From positions 1 through 64,000 of the forward strand of contig JAMYHX010000003.1 of assembly GCA_025529335.1 (NCBI GenBank): a stretch of DNA of 64,000 nucleotides. Reading direction: 5' to 3'. Within the stretch, counting starts at the first letter, position 1. The number at the start of each line of letters is the position of its first letter. The notes beneath the pieces were generated by a model. It ran no database searches. It was not told the origin of the DNA and worked only from the letters and a program-made list of their open reading frames with translations. This document shows positions 23,355 through 34,621 of this stretch, piece after piece. Position numbers and translations under genes: made by a program. The stretch is from Rhizopus sp. PT2906 (lineage: Eukaryota > Mucoromycota > Mucoromycetes > Mucorales > Rhizopodaceae).

Positions 23355-23607
23355 TTATTCTACATCTTTAAATGGGTCTTTCCAAATTGGTTGTCTTAAA
23401 AGCTTAGCAGCGTCGGGCTGTTTGTTGTAAATTTTTCGCATGCTTGTCTTTCTTCTTTGACTTCCACTTGATATTTCGGTCACAACAATGCAATCCTCCT
23501 ATATAACGTAACTATTAGTGCAAAATCCAACTCTTTTGAAATTTGAGTGCAAACCTTAAACGCGCTTAAAGCCTCCAAGAGATCACGTATTCCACCATTT
23601 TTAATTT
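23355..23607 (-). pseudogene. Orphan 3' end of the core repeat-family gene, left arm
   Basis: This is the reverse-complement copy of 26244-26496, the last two exon-like pieces of the gene in the core. It is cut off abruptly at the inner edge of the inverted repeat, so there is no upstream part on this side. Its presence shows that the left arm arose by inverted copying of the right side, or the reverse, after the gene was already in place. Confidence 0.7.
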
Positions 23608-24305
23608 TCATTTCGCTTAGAGTTTACCGCAAAGATAATTAGGGCAGCATTATTGATATTACAATAACGCGACAGATTCTATTAGACCATAAAATAAAGT
23701 TATTTAGTATTTCGTTTTTAGTTCTTGGATTAATATAATACCTTTTTCATTATGAAGCGTAATGCGACTTGTCGTTCAACTAGCACCTTTTGGAGACCGT
23801 TCTAGGGTTTTTATCAAAAGAACCCATTCTGATGACTACTAGTTTTACAACAAGTACAAACAGTAGCAAGTGATTCACGCAATGTAAAGGTGTGTTCTTC
23901 CACAGTATCTAGACACAAAGCGGTTTCAGAGCTTCAAAGGATGGGTTAATGGCCAAATTCCGTTTTCACTAAGATAAGAGGCCGACCTATGAAGTTGTGA
24001 ATAAGAAGCATATCCTGTATTGAAAGCTGTAATTAGACTTAGAAAAGTTGAAAATGTAAAAAGGATAAATGTGGTTACCAATCAAAACCGTCTTTCGTGC
24101 AGTTTAGCATTCAATAACTTAAAGGAAGTGTAACCGTCATGTTGGCGTTTTTTAAGGTGGCCTCCTGAAACTGTTTACAAAGGATTTTTTTCTTGAGTAT
24201 CAACCTTTTTGTATATTCTGCTGTGATGAAAACTTGCAACCTTAATAGATCGCCCCTTTGGTAAAGGAATAGAAGTTTTGTTAATTGGGTTTCTAAACAT
24301 ATCTT
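23608..24305. other. Core of the palindrome, left part: decayed sequence
   Basis: No intact gene. On the minus strand between about 23810 and 23955 there is a protein-like trace, PSFEALKPL then VEEHTFTLRESLATVCTCC, broken by a stop and a frameshift. It may be a remnant of another repeated gene; I do not recognise the family. Confidence 0.35.
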
Positions 24306-26496
24306 ATGTCATTTTAGGAATGCTGATTCTTGGCTGTATGAAAATTATGAAGTAAATAATGGTCTACCAGAGTTTTTTAGACAGGGAAAATATACTTCTA
24401 GAATGAAGGAAGTAGCAGAGGAAGATTATATATTCGTCATAGATAAAGCAAGTAAAATAGAGAGAGAGACTCAAATTATCAAGAATGGGCATTGAATATG
24501 CAACAAAATGAATATAGGGTAATTCAGCATCTACACTTACTGTGAACTATTTTTTGTGTTATTGATATCTGTTCGCTAGGCCTTGGATCTAGCCTATTCA
24601 ATGGATTATTGGCGTTGGCTGTCAGAGAAGGAAAAAGACGAACAACGTAAGGACACTGCAGCTGGTATTATAACGAAGAGAAGTAACTTCGCTGAGGTCC
24701 CAAAAAAGACCAGAAAGAACAAAAATACGGTAATATATGATGACAATTTATAGGAAACAAAATGCTAACTTACAAATAGTACCTGGCTGAAGACCATTTG
24801 AATATAAATGGATACCGCGAATCATTAGGAACCATTATTGGTAGATCCGTAAGAAGTTTCATCTCGTCGAACAGCAAGTCGTCATACTTTCGCACGCAAG
24901 TGATACGCTTCATAAGCTTCCTTATTTGATATCATAATAACCATGTGTAATATTTAAATTCATTTTTAGATTGGGTATGAATTGTATAATTGACATATCT
25001 GACACTTCAGAAGAATCGCATATGTCATTATTTTGTATTGAAAAGCAAAGTGAAATAAAATCAAAATTGATAGAAGCATTTTGTGAGGCAAGACAATCTG
25101 AATATAATTGTGATGCTATGGAAACAATAATTAAGAAGGTAAGCAGAATCTATTTTATTGACCACGATGTTTATTTTAATAAACTTTGATAGTTTTGACG
25201 TGTTTGATGAGATAATCATTATAATAACTAGAGTATAATCTTACAGTAGAGCATACATTCTACTTTACATTCCTCTATCGCATCTGATAAGAATAACTTA
25301 TAATAATAATAATAACTATAGTAGCTCCTAGTATAACAATAATAACATAAGCATAAATAATGTCAGTGACGACAATAATATAAATAACAGTCATAGATTC
25401 TCTACCCAAGTAGACTCTCATACAAACTTAATTTAATCATATTCAGCTTTTCTTTTTATAAAGAATGTAATTCGCAAGTCATCGACTTAATTGCCTTTTT
25501 ACAATAACAAACAAAGCTGAATACAACAAGTTTGAAAGAGAGAAAGCCAAAGATAAGTTTTTAAAGAAAGTAATTGAGGAGATTGAAAAAGAAAGAACTG
25601 TGGACAACGTTGTCAAAAGAGTTTATTTACAGGTGTAAGTGGTTTTTTTTTTTCAGTTTTAGAATGTCCTGATTACTTACATGTCAATGTTAGATTGGAG
25701 ACATTGCTTTTTGATGATTACCTCTACGATAAAGTTGATCGCCATACAGAGGCTGATTATGTCGTCAAGTTGTTTGGCCCGATATTAGAAAATGTATTCA
25801 GAGAAAGTAGTTGTCATCTTTTATGGTAAGTGCTTTATTTAAATAGAAAGTGACCAATGACGAGCTAGTTAATTGCTTGCATTGATAGAGGTGAGTCAAA
25901 AAGTAGCGTTTGTGCAGAAGCTGGTTATCCGTCAAGATTGGATTTACGTGTTATTTCCCGATGTTATAAAAAGATGAAGAGCTCTCCATTGTTGAATTTG
26001 CAAAGCAGCCACAACCCTGTAAATATTATACAGACAAAAAAAGAGCTGTGATGTCCAGTTGGTTGCACTTGAAGCATCGCATCAAGGGCAGCCAGTTAAA
26101 CCTACAAGACGCTAAACGTTTAGCGATTCCTTTTGTATTATGCGAGGGACTTGAAGCAGATATATATAAAATAAGATTGGTAGATGATACTTGGACCGTC
26201 GTCGAGAAGGCAAAAGATATGCATATTCCTTCATCGATACTTGAAATTAAAAATGGTGGAATACGTGATCTCTTGGAGGCTTTAAGCGCGTTTAAGGTTT
26301 GCACTCAAATTTCAAAAGAGTTGGATTTTGCACTAATAGTTACGTTATATAGGAGGATTGCATTGTTGTGACCGAAATATCAAGTGGAAGTCAAAGAAGA
26401 AAGACAAGCATGCGAAAAATTTACAACAAACAGCCCGACGCTGCTAAGCTTTTAAGACAACCAATTTGGAAAGACCCATTTAAAGATGTAGAATAA
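24306..26496 (+). pseudogene. Multi-intron gene of an unrecognised, probably Mucorales-specific repeated family, partly decayed
   Basis: Exon-like pieces follow each other with plausible splice signals. About 24320-24496 reads ADSWLYENYEVNNGLPEFF. About 24582-24732 includes LDLAYSMDYWRWLSEKEKDE. A short piece begins near 24780. About 24970-25140 includes CIIDISDTSEESHMS. About 25517-25636 is Lys/Glu-rich. About 25694-25826 includes FDDYLYDKVDRHTEADYVVK. About 25890-26050 includes LDLRVISRC. 26051-26298 includes IPFVLCEGLEADIYKIRL, and the last exon ends at 26496. A frame break near 26040-26050, a stop after the first piece and the lack of a clear start indicate decay, though much is intact. 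The last 253 bases lie in the right arm. No function can be given. Confidence 0.55.
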
Positions 26497-26689
26497 ATAA
26501 ATATTGAATCATTTTTTATAGCTATAATTAGCTTTTTTTTATCATTGTTTTATCATTGTTGACAACTATACCATCCCTAGGGATTGTAAACCTGAACATT
26601 CGCATACAGAACAGCCTCCAAAGGTAAGAGAAATCTAGAGTGGTAAAAAGCGAAAACTCCTGATACGACCTCTAGAGAAGCGGAACCAA

Positions 26690-27054
26690 AAGACACCACA
26701 ACTGGGCATTGTTTGCGTTTTCTACAGGAAACTTTGGATATTGATATTACAGACAAGCATTAAGAGATGAAGGGATTCTACTTTATAATAGATAAAGCAC
26801 CGATTCACAAGTAAACAAAGAGGGTACTTGGTTAATGAAAGAAATAAAGGCTATAAGTGTGTATATCTTCCTCCATATTCACCAGAACTCAATCCAATCG
26901 AATGGTTCTGGGCATTAGTTAAACGCAAGGTTAGGCGCAATAAAACTCCAAGATGCAGAATTACTCCAAAGTAAAATTGTTAGTACTGCAAACAAAGCAA
27001 CCATCCAGCACTTCGAAAATATAACTCAACGCTCAAAAATCAGTTTATTAATTG
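26690..27054 (+). pseudogene. Tc1/mariner-type transposase fragment with stops, right arm
   Basis: Reads HCLRFLQETLDIDITDKH, stop, MKGFYFIIDKAPIHK, stop, then a shifted frame with YKCVYLPPYSPELNPIEWFW, and a further frame ending in a helix (NITQRSKISLLIA). Order and motifs are those of the DDE catalytic domain of Tc1/mariner (IS630) transposases. Stops and frameshifts make it inactive. Confidence 0.72.
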
Positions 27055-27080
27055 CTTAAACCATATCTCTATTTAACATA

Positions 27081-27416
27081 CTAATTTTCAATAACACTTG
27101 AAATCCATGAATTGGACTTCGAACAGAGGTCCCAGCTTTTCGAAAATAAATTGCCCACTTTAAAAAAAAACCAATTTAACCAAACACTAAAACGATCACA
27201 AAGGTTCTGTTCTTTATTCAAGCATTTAGGGATTACATTGATCGAGTGCTGGATGAAATTTTGTATATGTTCAACAGGAATATCCTCACTGCCTTCAATT
27301 ACTCTTGAAGAAAGTGTTTCTGTATCTGTCAGTTTCTCTCTTCTAACTCGATCCTTCAGCAATTTAACCTCACACAAATGTCCAAAATTTTTCAAAAAAC
27401 TGAGCGGAGTTTTCAA
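27081..27416 (-). pseudogene. Tc1/mariner-type transposase C-terminal fragment, right arm
   Basis: Same 111-codon frame as at 22435-22770, in the opposite orientation. It carries the KDRVRREKL basic helix and the IQHSINVIPKCLNKE ending. Only the C-terminus is present. Confidence 0.7.
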
Positions 27417-27448
27417 GCATCCGGTAAATTGAGGGTGGAAGCACAGTA

Positions 27449-29080
27449 GTGGCCACCAGATCTTTAAAAGATCAAGTAAGTAATTGAGTTACAAAGTGTA
27501 AAAGTAAAGCAATTGGTTAAAATATAAAGGGTAATACTAGGGGCGCTGCAAAATCCAAAAAAAGGTAATACTCCCCCAATGCAAAATGCTCTTTTGAAAG
27601 GAAACTGAAAGCTGTCCAAGTGAAAAAAAAAAAACATTATATAATTCGATTTATACGTGCATGCTACAGCTTAAAATGATATATGATTTATAAAGTATGC
27701 TTTTAACAATGGCTTTATTTATGCCCCTATCAATCCTTATAGGTTTTATATCAGCAATCATACAGTTTAGAGAAGAAAAAAAAGGGCCAGCAACGATGCC
27801 AAAAGATTTCTAAAGGTTCTGATTGCTACTGTGACGACATTCTTCAGGTCGGTCGTTGGCCATCAAAACAAGGGCTAGGCACCCATAAAAACTATCAGAC
27901 TATCAAATATCAAGCAGCCTGCAAAGACCCGCAGTAGCAGACGTACCGTTGGGGTATGCATTAGCTGAGCCTTGTCAATTGTCAACTAGCTTATGTACCC
28001 CTTTGTGCCAGTCAGACAGCAAGAAGCATCAACAGCAATCTGTCACAGCTGTAATCTCAGGTAACCAGCTCCCAACTAACTACTAGCCCCCTGTAAAGAT
28101 TCCAATCGAATGCCCATAACTCTCCTTTTGGTCGCCTGAAAGCCTCCAGTTGAGTGATGAAACGAACGACTGTTGTCAGTCCACGACGCGTATTGAGCAT
28201 CATAGAAAGAGATTGCATAGAAATCATTGAACACACAATCATCGTCTTGCTGAGTAAGTTTTATAAAGACTTATCTTGACCAAAGAGAACCAGTAGAACC
28301 AGAGGGAACCAAAAAGAGTAAAGAGAAAAGGAAAAGAGAGAAAAAGGATAAAGACAAATTTCTTTCTTTTTATACCCTTGTCTTAGTTATGTGAAGTTAT
28401 TGTTTTCAATAAATAAGATTTTACTTCTTACAAGAAACTAAGGTTTACACTCACACTTTTGTTTACTTCTAAAGCGTTTCATGACTCTTTGCCTATCTTT
28501 TTTATACTTTTCTATTCATTCAGATTATCGCTTGTATTTATATTTTAATGAAATTATTTACCTCTCTTTTTATATGGTAAAAAAGACTAAAAGACAGTAG
28601 ATTTCATGCGTCCTTGGGCTTATTTCCTAGTCTTGGTCACACACACTATTTGTGTTACTCTGCAAGAACCCTTTTTTTCCTTTGACTTTTTGCAGATAAA
28701 TACTATTTTGTAGTAGTTGTTATATGAAGTAATGATCTTGTGTAAAGAAATGAAACAAGTTATGCATAAATCAAAAGAACGCCGCCACCAAAAATGGTAA
28801 TAGCAAATGATAGACGCGTTCCAAAGCCCTGTTCACCCATGAAAAAAATAATAGCTTTTTTTTTGAACAAGTCTAGACACAGGCATCAGGAGAAGGTCAG
28901 AGTATGCGCTGTGAGCCTTCAAATAGGTCATAACAGATGAAGTCATGGTTTCTAGATGCTCTAAATAGCCATGACGAACTTTTGTTCTGCAGTTTCGGAA
29001 AGTACTACCTTTTTTGGATCTTGTAGTGCCCTTTTGCAACGCCCTTAGTATTACCCAATAAAAAAGGTACAAAGTCTATT
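27449..29080. other. Repeat-like debris, no intact gene
   Basis: No intact gene. A more GC-rich segment near 27780-28260 differs in composition from its surroundings. Open frames are short and unlike known families. A block near 28360-28425 with a TATACCC element and AATAAATAAG resembles the regulatory part of an LTR or a promoter/terminator pair. Confidence 0.35.
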
Positions 29081-29340
29081 CTAATCAGTAATATGAAAGA
29101 TTTAGAAGATAGATGAAGGAACAAAAGGTAAGAAAAGGTAGTTTATTCAATAATTGTCCATAGTGGACGAACAGACAGGAGTATTTATACATAAGCGCCA
29201 GAAATACTACACAGCCGCAAATCCAAACAAGAGGTTGATCTTGATGATCGAGTACACTTACTACAATTGTTGGTGAATCGATTGTAAGAACGATAATTAG
29301 TTGATAAAGTATATGTATCCGTGAACTGTAGCTCCAATGA
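29080..29340 (-). mobile_element. Possible LTR remnant
   Basis: Read on the minus strand, this segment has a TATAAATA box (about 29185-29192), then about 35 bases later an AATAAA signal in TATTGAATAAAC near 29141-29148, a spacing and order seen in retrotransposon LTRs. No matching second copy, tRNA primer site or pol gene is seen in the window. It could equally be a chance promoter-like sequence. Confidence 0.25.
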
Positions 29341-29866
29341 TCTACTTGTCCAAAGAGATTCCAATCCAAATGATATTATCAAGAAATTAAAATATGTGTG
29401 AAGATATGCAAGGTAATACAATATACTCTTGATTGCAATTTTATATGTCTTGATAAATAGTAACCTCTTTTTATAGAGCTTGTAAAGTTTGTCGCAGTCA
29501 GCCTAAAGGTTTGCTTGGTCGTTCTTGATTCCGCTGGTTTAACAACTAATTCCAAAGATTTAAGATTTTTAATGTGCGTCGAATTGCTTAACATGATGCT
29601 ACTTTTGTTTTCGCAATCTTTGACAAAAGTTCTTGAAATGCAATCACACGTTTAGTTTTTGGGATTCAATACATCTTGTAAAAGAATCTAAACTATTTTG
29701 TATGCTTAATAAAGCCTTCTGACTCATTTCATTTGTTGAATATGAATAAGTTATACAAGTGTTCTGACTCGCGAGTTAATTAAAATGTTCTTTAGTGGGA
29801 AAGAAACGTCTTTATTTGAATATGCTGACTATCAATGACGACGTGTATCATAGAGATTAGTTTAAT
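29341..29866. other. Intergenic stretch
   Basis: AT-rich with short frames only. No gene is supported. Confidence 0.45.
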
Positions 29867-30420
29867 TTATGCTCTGAATTTTGCTGGTACAACAAATTCA
29901 TAGTCATCGCCCCTTTTATTATTATTATTATTGCTGGTAGATGGCTTCTTTTGCTGTTTTTTATTATTATTCTTTCCACTTTTCATCTCTTTTTCCTTCT
30001 TTTCTTGATCCTTTGTGATTGATGTTAAGAATTTACTTGACGTGTACTCATCTTGAGAGATGAGTCTATCTTTATTAAGATCCATCACACTGAAAACGTG
30101 TTCAACGATAGACTTTAGATGTTCTGCTTCTGGATCGACATCTCTTTCTACACCATAAATATTTAAAAGCTCTTTCTCATCCCAAAATCCATTCTTGTCT
30201 AAATCGTGTATCTTGAAGAATGTGGCTGCATCTGATACTTCCATTTGATGTATTTCCTTCATGTGCCTAAAATAAGTAAAATAAGAATATACATCTATAT
30301 ATACGCATAGATATATGGCCTTTTTTTTTTTCTTTACTTTATTTCAAATTCATTAGAAAATTCACATAGAACAGAAGAAAATAGGATGGTGAAACTAAGC
30401 AAAATAGACTTGAAAATCAT
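29867..30420 (-). CDS. EF-hand secretory-pathway protein, Ssp120/nucleobindin-like
   Basis: Exons 30420-30338 and 30266-29867 join exactly to 160 residues. A signal peptide is clear (MIFKSILLSFTILFSSVLC). The join gives IKHMKEIHQMEVSDAATFF, the region before the first EF-hand in the nucleobindin and yeast Ssp120 family. EF-hand 1 is DLDKNGFWDEKEL, including the FWD residues typical of this group; EF-hand 2 is DLNKDRLISQDEY. The C-terminal third is Lys/Asn-rich low complexity. Likely a luminal calcium-binding protein of the early secretory pathway; yeast Ssp120 associates with cargo receptors of the Emp46/47 type. Confidence 0.85.
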
Positions 30421-31177
30421 TTCTTTAAATTTAGAAGAAAGAAATACAATATTCATATCAGATTTCCTAAATTAAATGAGACGAATACATCTGTACTACT
30501 AAGTATTCAAGCGGAAGATAACTAAAAAAAGAAAACTGTAACTTGTTTAGAATAAAGCATAGTTTAAATGTGTTTACTTCAAATGATCTTATTAATCGAG
30601 TGTCAAAGAACGCTTTCCTTGCTGGCGACTGTTTGTCCTTATCAAGTACGGTTATTGTTGGCTAGTAGTATTGGGATAAGTGGTTGCAGGGACAACAAAC
30701 TGAGTTGAGGATGGTAGCTGCAAATAATAGATCTTCAATATGACCAATGAAGTCTAAGAGACCTTTGTGATATATCGAAAGATACTAGTTTTGTAAAAGT
30801 ATACATTTTGCTGAAATGTACTTAATTCAAGATACTTATTTATAGTATGTACTTACCAGCAGCTGTTTTTCGCCTTGATCACTTCTTAGATCACTTTTGT
30901 TGAATATACTACTTTAATAAAGTATGATTTGTTTCATTGCCCCGATAAATAGAAACTGGTTTGACGATATTGGTGGTTTAAAACGCGAAAGAATTGATTG
31001 AAGTTTATGCATCATCACACCGATTAGTCCCCGTTAATCAATGGTACCTGAACCTACTCTTTCATCATGTTGTCAGTTCAACTTAGAGCATGCTTCGTTC
31101 AAATCGTGAATACTTTTATTTCATATAAAATAAAGAGAAATAACGAATTGCAAATGAAGTCTCTCTGTTTCTGTCAC
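30421..31177. other. Intergenic stretch
   Basis: Promoter side of the EF-hand gene and 3' flank of topoisomerase III. No gene is seen. Confidence 0.45.
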
Positions 31178-34100
31178 TTAATTAAAACCTTCTCTTCCCA
31201 CGACGGCCTTTTCCTCTACGTCTTCCTTTAAATCTCGAACGTACATTCTTTCTTGCAAACCTATATCATATAAAAACTATTAGTAACATACGCATATATA
31301 CTATCAAGTACAGACCTCGTTGTCAATAAGTTTTCAATCTCACTATCACACATAATGCAGCCAACCAGTGGTTCCTTGTTTTGGTTCTCTCGAAATTCTA
31401 TTCTTACTAATACCGAATCACACTCACATAAATTGCCCTTTACAATGCTGACATCTAGGTGAAATCAATCAGAAAAAGTTCAAGGCTATTCTAAAACTTA
31501 CTCTTAACTGTATCAACAAATGATGATACAATGTTACATTCATTACAACTAAGCTTCCATCTGGGTGCTGACGTAGCATCTAAAATAAGCGAGCCTTTGC
31601 ACGGAAATTCTTCCTTTTCAGATTCAGGACAAGGACATATAGCATTCGTGACCATCGAATGAGGACACGTAGGATGAGGACAGTGATTACAGGACATGCC
31701 TATCCGTTACAAGTAAAAATTATGAGCTCCATACAGTTGAGACCTTACCTTTTTTGAAATTCTCAAAAGGTGGGTGATTGAAGCAGTAAGGGCAAATAGG
31801 ATATCCGGTTCCTTTTGAGCCTGTGGAATAAAGCACAAGTTCAAAATCATCAAGCGGCTAGAAAGGGAGCTACTTAATTGCATATCATTGTCAATACTCT
31901 TTACACACTTACGCATCGAAGTTCTTTATACAGCTTGATAGTTCCATTAAGTGGAAGAGAATATGTTTCATCACATGTGCTGCAATGAAGTCGATTAGGC
32001 TTCAAAGCAATATACTTCATGTACCTGGATATTGTTTAGAACAAAGACCATCAAAGTGTATACCAAACCTACCTTTTGCATTTACCACATTTGGAGAGTG
32101 GTCTTCCTGTTGCTGCAAGAGGTGAAAATGTAGCTTCGAATAATTCGTCCATAGAGTTGATCTAGAAAAGACAATGATGTAAATTCGAGGGTAAGCATTC
32201 ATGCTGCTACTACACTACACTCTTTATGAAGTATTCAAACTTCTTTTCAAACATTTTTAAGAAATGTGCAAGAACTTCTTTATGAGAAGCCTTTCCAGAA
32301 GCAATCAAGTTCAACTGTTGTTCCATGTCTGACCTCATTGTGGGTAAGGATAACTCTGGATCAATTTTCTCTAAAGCATTGAATGAATATACAATATCTC
32401 TATCATTAGAATGATCACTTACGATATCTATAAAAACGATATTAGTATTGTTAAACATGATATAAAAAAAAAGGTGTACCCATGAATAAGCACGATGCCT
32501 AGATTGGTTGGAATCAATCTTCTCGATGCTCCTGAAACTTGAACGTAGTTTCTCTGACAAATATTATTGATATGGGTAGGGATAGAGGCGTCTGTGCCGA
32601 TACCATGATGTTCCATAAGTCCAATCAATTCTGATTCTGTCAGATAATCTGGTGGCGACGTCTTTCCTTCCGACAGACTAACAGATTCTATCTCTAAAAT
32701 ATCTCCCTTTTTAAATTCTGGGATATACTCATCTGTTCTACCCATCCTACAATAAGCAAAATAGTTTAATAAATTGATTGAGTAAAGTGAGGAGCAAAGC
32801 TATTACCAGTGCATGACAGAAGCAAATCCTAATGAAGTCACTCTCGAACCTTTACAGTGGAACTCTTCTTGACCAATTGAGAAGGTGACGGTAGTGGTAA
32901 CATATTTTAGCCCAGAACTTATAGAACCGATAAAATTACGACTAACAAAGTCATATACTCGCCAAGTATCACCGTGTAGTTCGCTTTCTAAGGCAACACG
33001 AGTAGGTGTGCTATTAAAGAAGTTTAGTTCGAATCATATCAAAATAAAGCACATGCTTACTTACATAGGCGGATGATCACCGACATCAACACCACCTGAT
33101 GGTCTATCATATCCGCTTTCTAGAAGGTCCTTGCAGAATTTTCCCCACTCAGGATGAACAGATTGCTCTCTAAGGACAGCATTGATATCAAAGTTATCTG
33201 GATATTTTGATGTCTCTGTACGCGGATAAGATATGTAACCTTGAGTATAGAGTCGTTCTGCAATGCTCATCTACCACTTGAGATAAACAAATTTCATCTT
33301 GTTAATTCTTTTGAAACACTTACTGCCTCGCTTGGACTGATACCAAGACTTGACGAACAATGTTTAAGCAGTTCAACCTAGGAAGAAACGAGATGTTTAT
33401 ACAAGACCATACATTCTTTCTTTAGATACTATACTGTGTTAAGAGCATGTGGCCTTGGCTTTGACTTCTTTTGTATATCAATACTCGTAATTCTGTTATA
33501 TACTATGAGAACTACAAGAAGAAGAAAAAAGGGAGAAATCTTACTCTGCACCCTTTGCCTTTACATCGTCAACCATCTTCAAGAATAAGTTACCCACTTG
33601 CTTATCAAACACTCTTTCTCGACCCCATGTCAAGCTGATGGGTGTATTGTCCTTCTTTACAGTCACTTTAAGAGCCCAAAAAGGCTCAGGCTGGAAACCC
33701 TGAATACGATCATGTCTCTCAACGCAAAAAGATAATGTAGGTGTTTGACATGGACCATAACTGATAACCGTAGAATCCAAATTACCATATTTACCCTGAA
33801 AGAATCTTGTTTGAAATCGAGTGAATGCCACACCTACTTTTAGATCAAGTTCCTGTCGAGCATCCACAGCTACATAAAGAAGCGTATTATTACCTTTTAT
33901 TGTCTATTATTTATATACCTTTTGATTCATTTTCATTAGGCTTAACAAGATGCTTCATCGCCCTGGATACGTCCTCTTTTGTAATAGCTAATACATGTAT
34001 ATATTAGTCATGTGCTATCGCTTTTTTCCTTTCTTCTTTCTTTACCTGAAAATCGAGCTCGTAAGACACAATCCATCTTGTTTCCACTTGGTGGTTGTTT

Positions 34101-34621
34101 TAGATAATGCAAACAGTTTTCAATAACTTCAAAGCAAATATTTTCGCCTTCTCTATCACAATCCAACCATAGAACCAAATAATCCATGCCTTTGGCCATA
34201 TTCTGCAAATGGTTTGTTATTTTCATTTTAGGGTTCGATTCTAGCTTGATCGTCTTTGCATCGAATAACTTCATAGGCTCTATATCCCAAGAGTTGTATT
34301 CTTTAGTAAAGTCAAGACTGTAGACATGTCCAGTAACTGAAGTGAAATGGAATTCAGCAGGCTGATCTCGAAACATGCCTTTCCATTCGTGAACAGGTGT
34401 TGTCCTTTTATGCGTTGTGTACTTTTTATGCTCGATTGATTACTATATTCTTTTTAGCTTAACTTATTATCTTACCTGTCCGCCAGGTGCAAGTAACTTG
34501 CTTAAAGCTTCAGCCAAAGAAGGCTTTTCAGCCACCTAGTTTTGGGACATTTAGATTGCTTTTTTTCTTTCTATTTTTTATAAGCAATAACTCATACCAT
34601 GAGAACATTGAATGGTGGCAT
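31178..34621 (-). CDS. TOP3: DNA topoisomerase III, type IA
   Basis: Type IA topoisomerase that acts with a RecQ helicase and Rmi1 to dissolve recombination intermediates. The gene is split by many short introns. The first exon (from 34621) encodes MPPFNVLM and joins VAEKPSLAEALSKLL, the TOPRIM start. WLDCDREGENICFEV supplies the TOPRIM DxD/E metal site. The catalytic tyrosine lies in GYISYPRTETSKYP, and GIGTDASIPTHI matches the family's GTDAT-type motif. After the core come Cys-rich zinc modules (CGKCKR; CSTCDE; CPYC; CNHCPHPTCPHS; CNECN) and a basic Gly/Arg-rich tail (RRRGKGRRGREG) likely to bind DNA. The acceptor at the end of the second intron was chosen because the nearer AG gives an immediate stop. 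Confidence 0.93.

Larger units (their letters stand above)
22403..23607. repeat. Left arm of a 1205-bp inverted repeat
   Basis: This arm reappears as its reverse complement at 26244-27448, with both arms 1205 bases long. Every stretch I compared by eye matched. Position x on the left pairs with 49851 minus x on the right. The outer ends read TACTGTGCTTCC and its complement, so a TA dinucleotide lies at each end, as for Tc1/mariner insertions. Inside are two convergent transposase fragments and, at the inner end, an orphan copy of the last part of the core gene. Confidence 0.95.
26244..27448. repeat. Right arm of the 1205-bp inverted repeat
   Basis: Reverse complement of 22403-23607. The inner edge (26244) lies inside a coding piece of the core gene, so the arm is not a simple transposon terminus. 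The outer edge ends GCACAGTA, again with TA. If transcribed across, the two arms would form a long hairpin RNA with a 2.6-kb loop. Confidence 0.95.
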
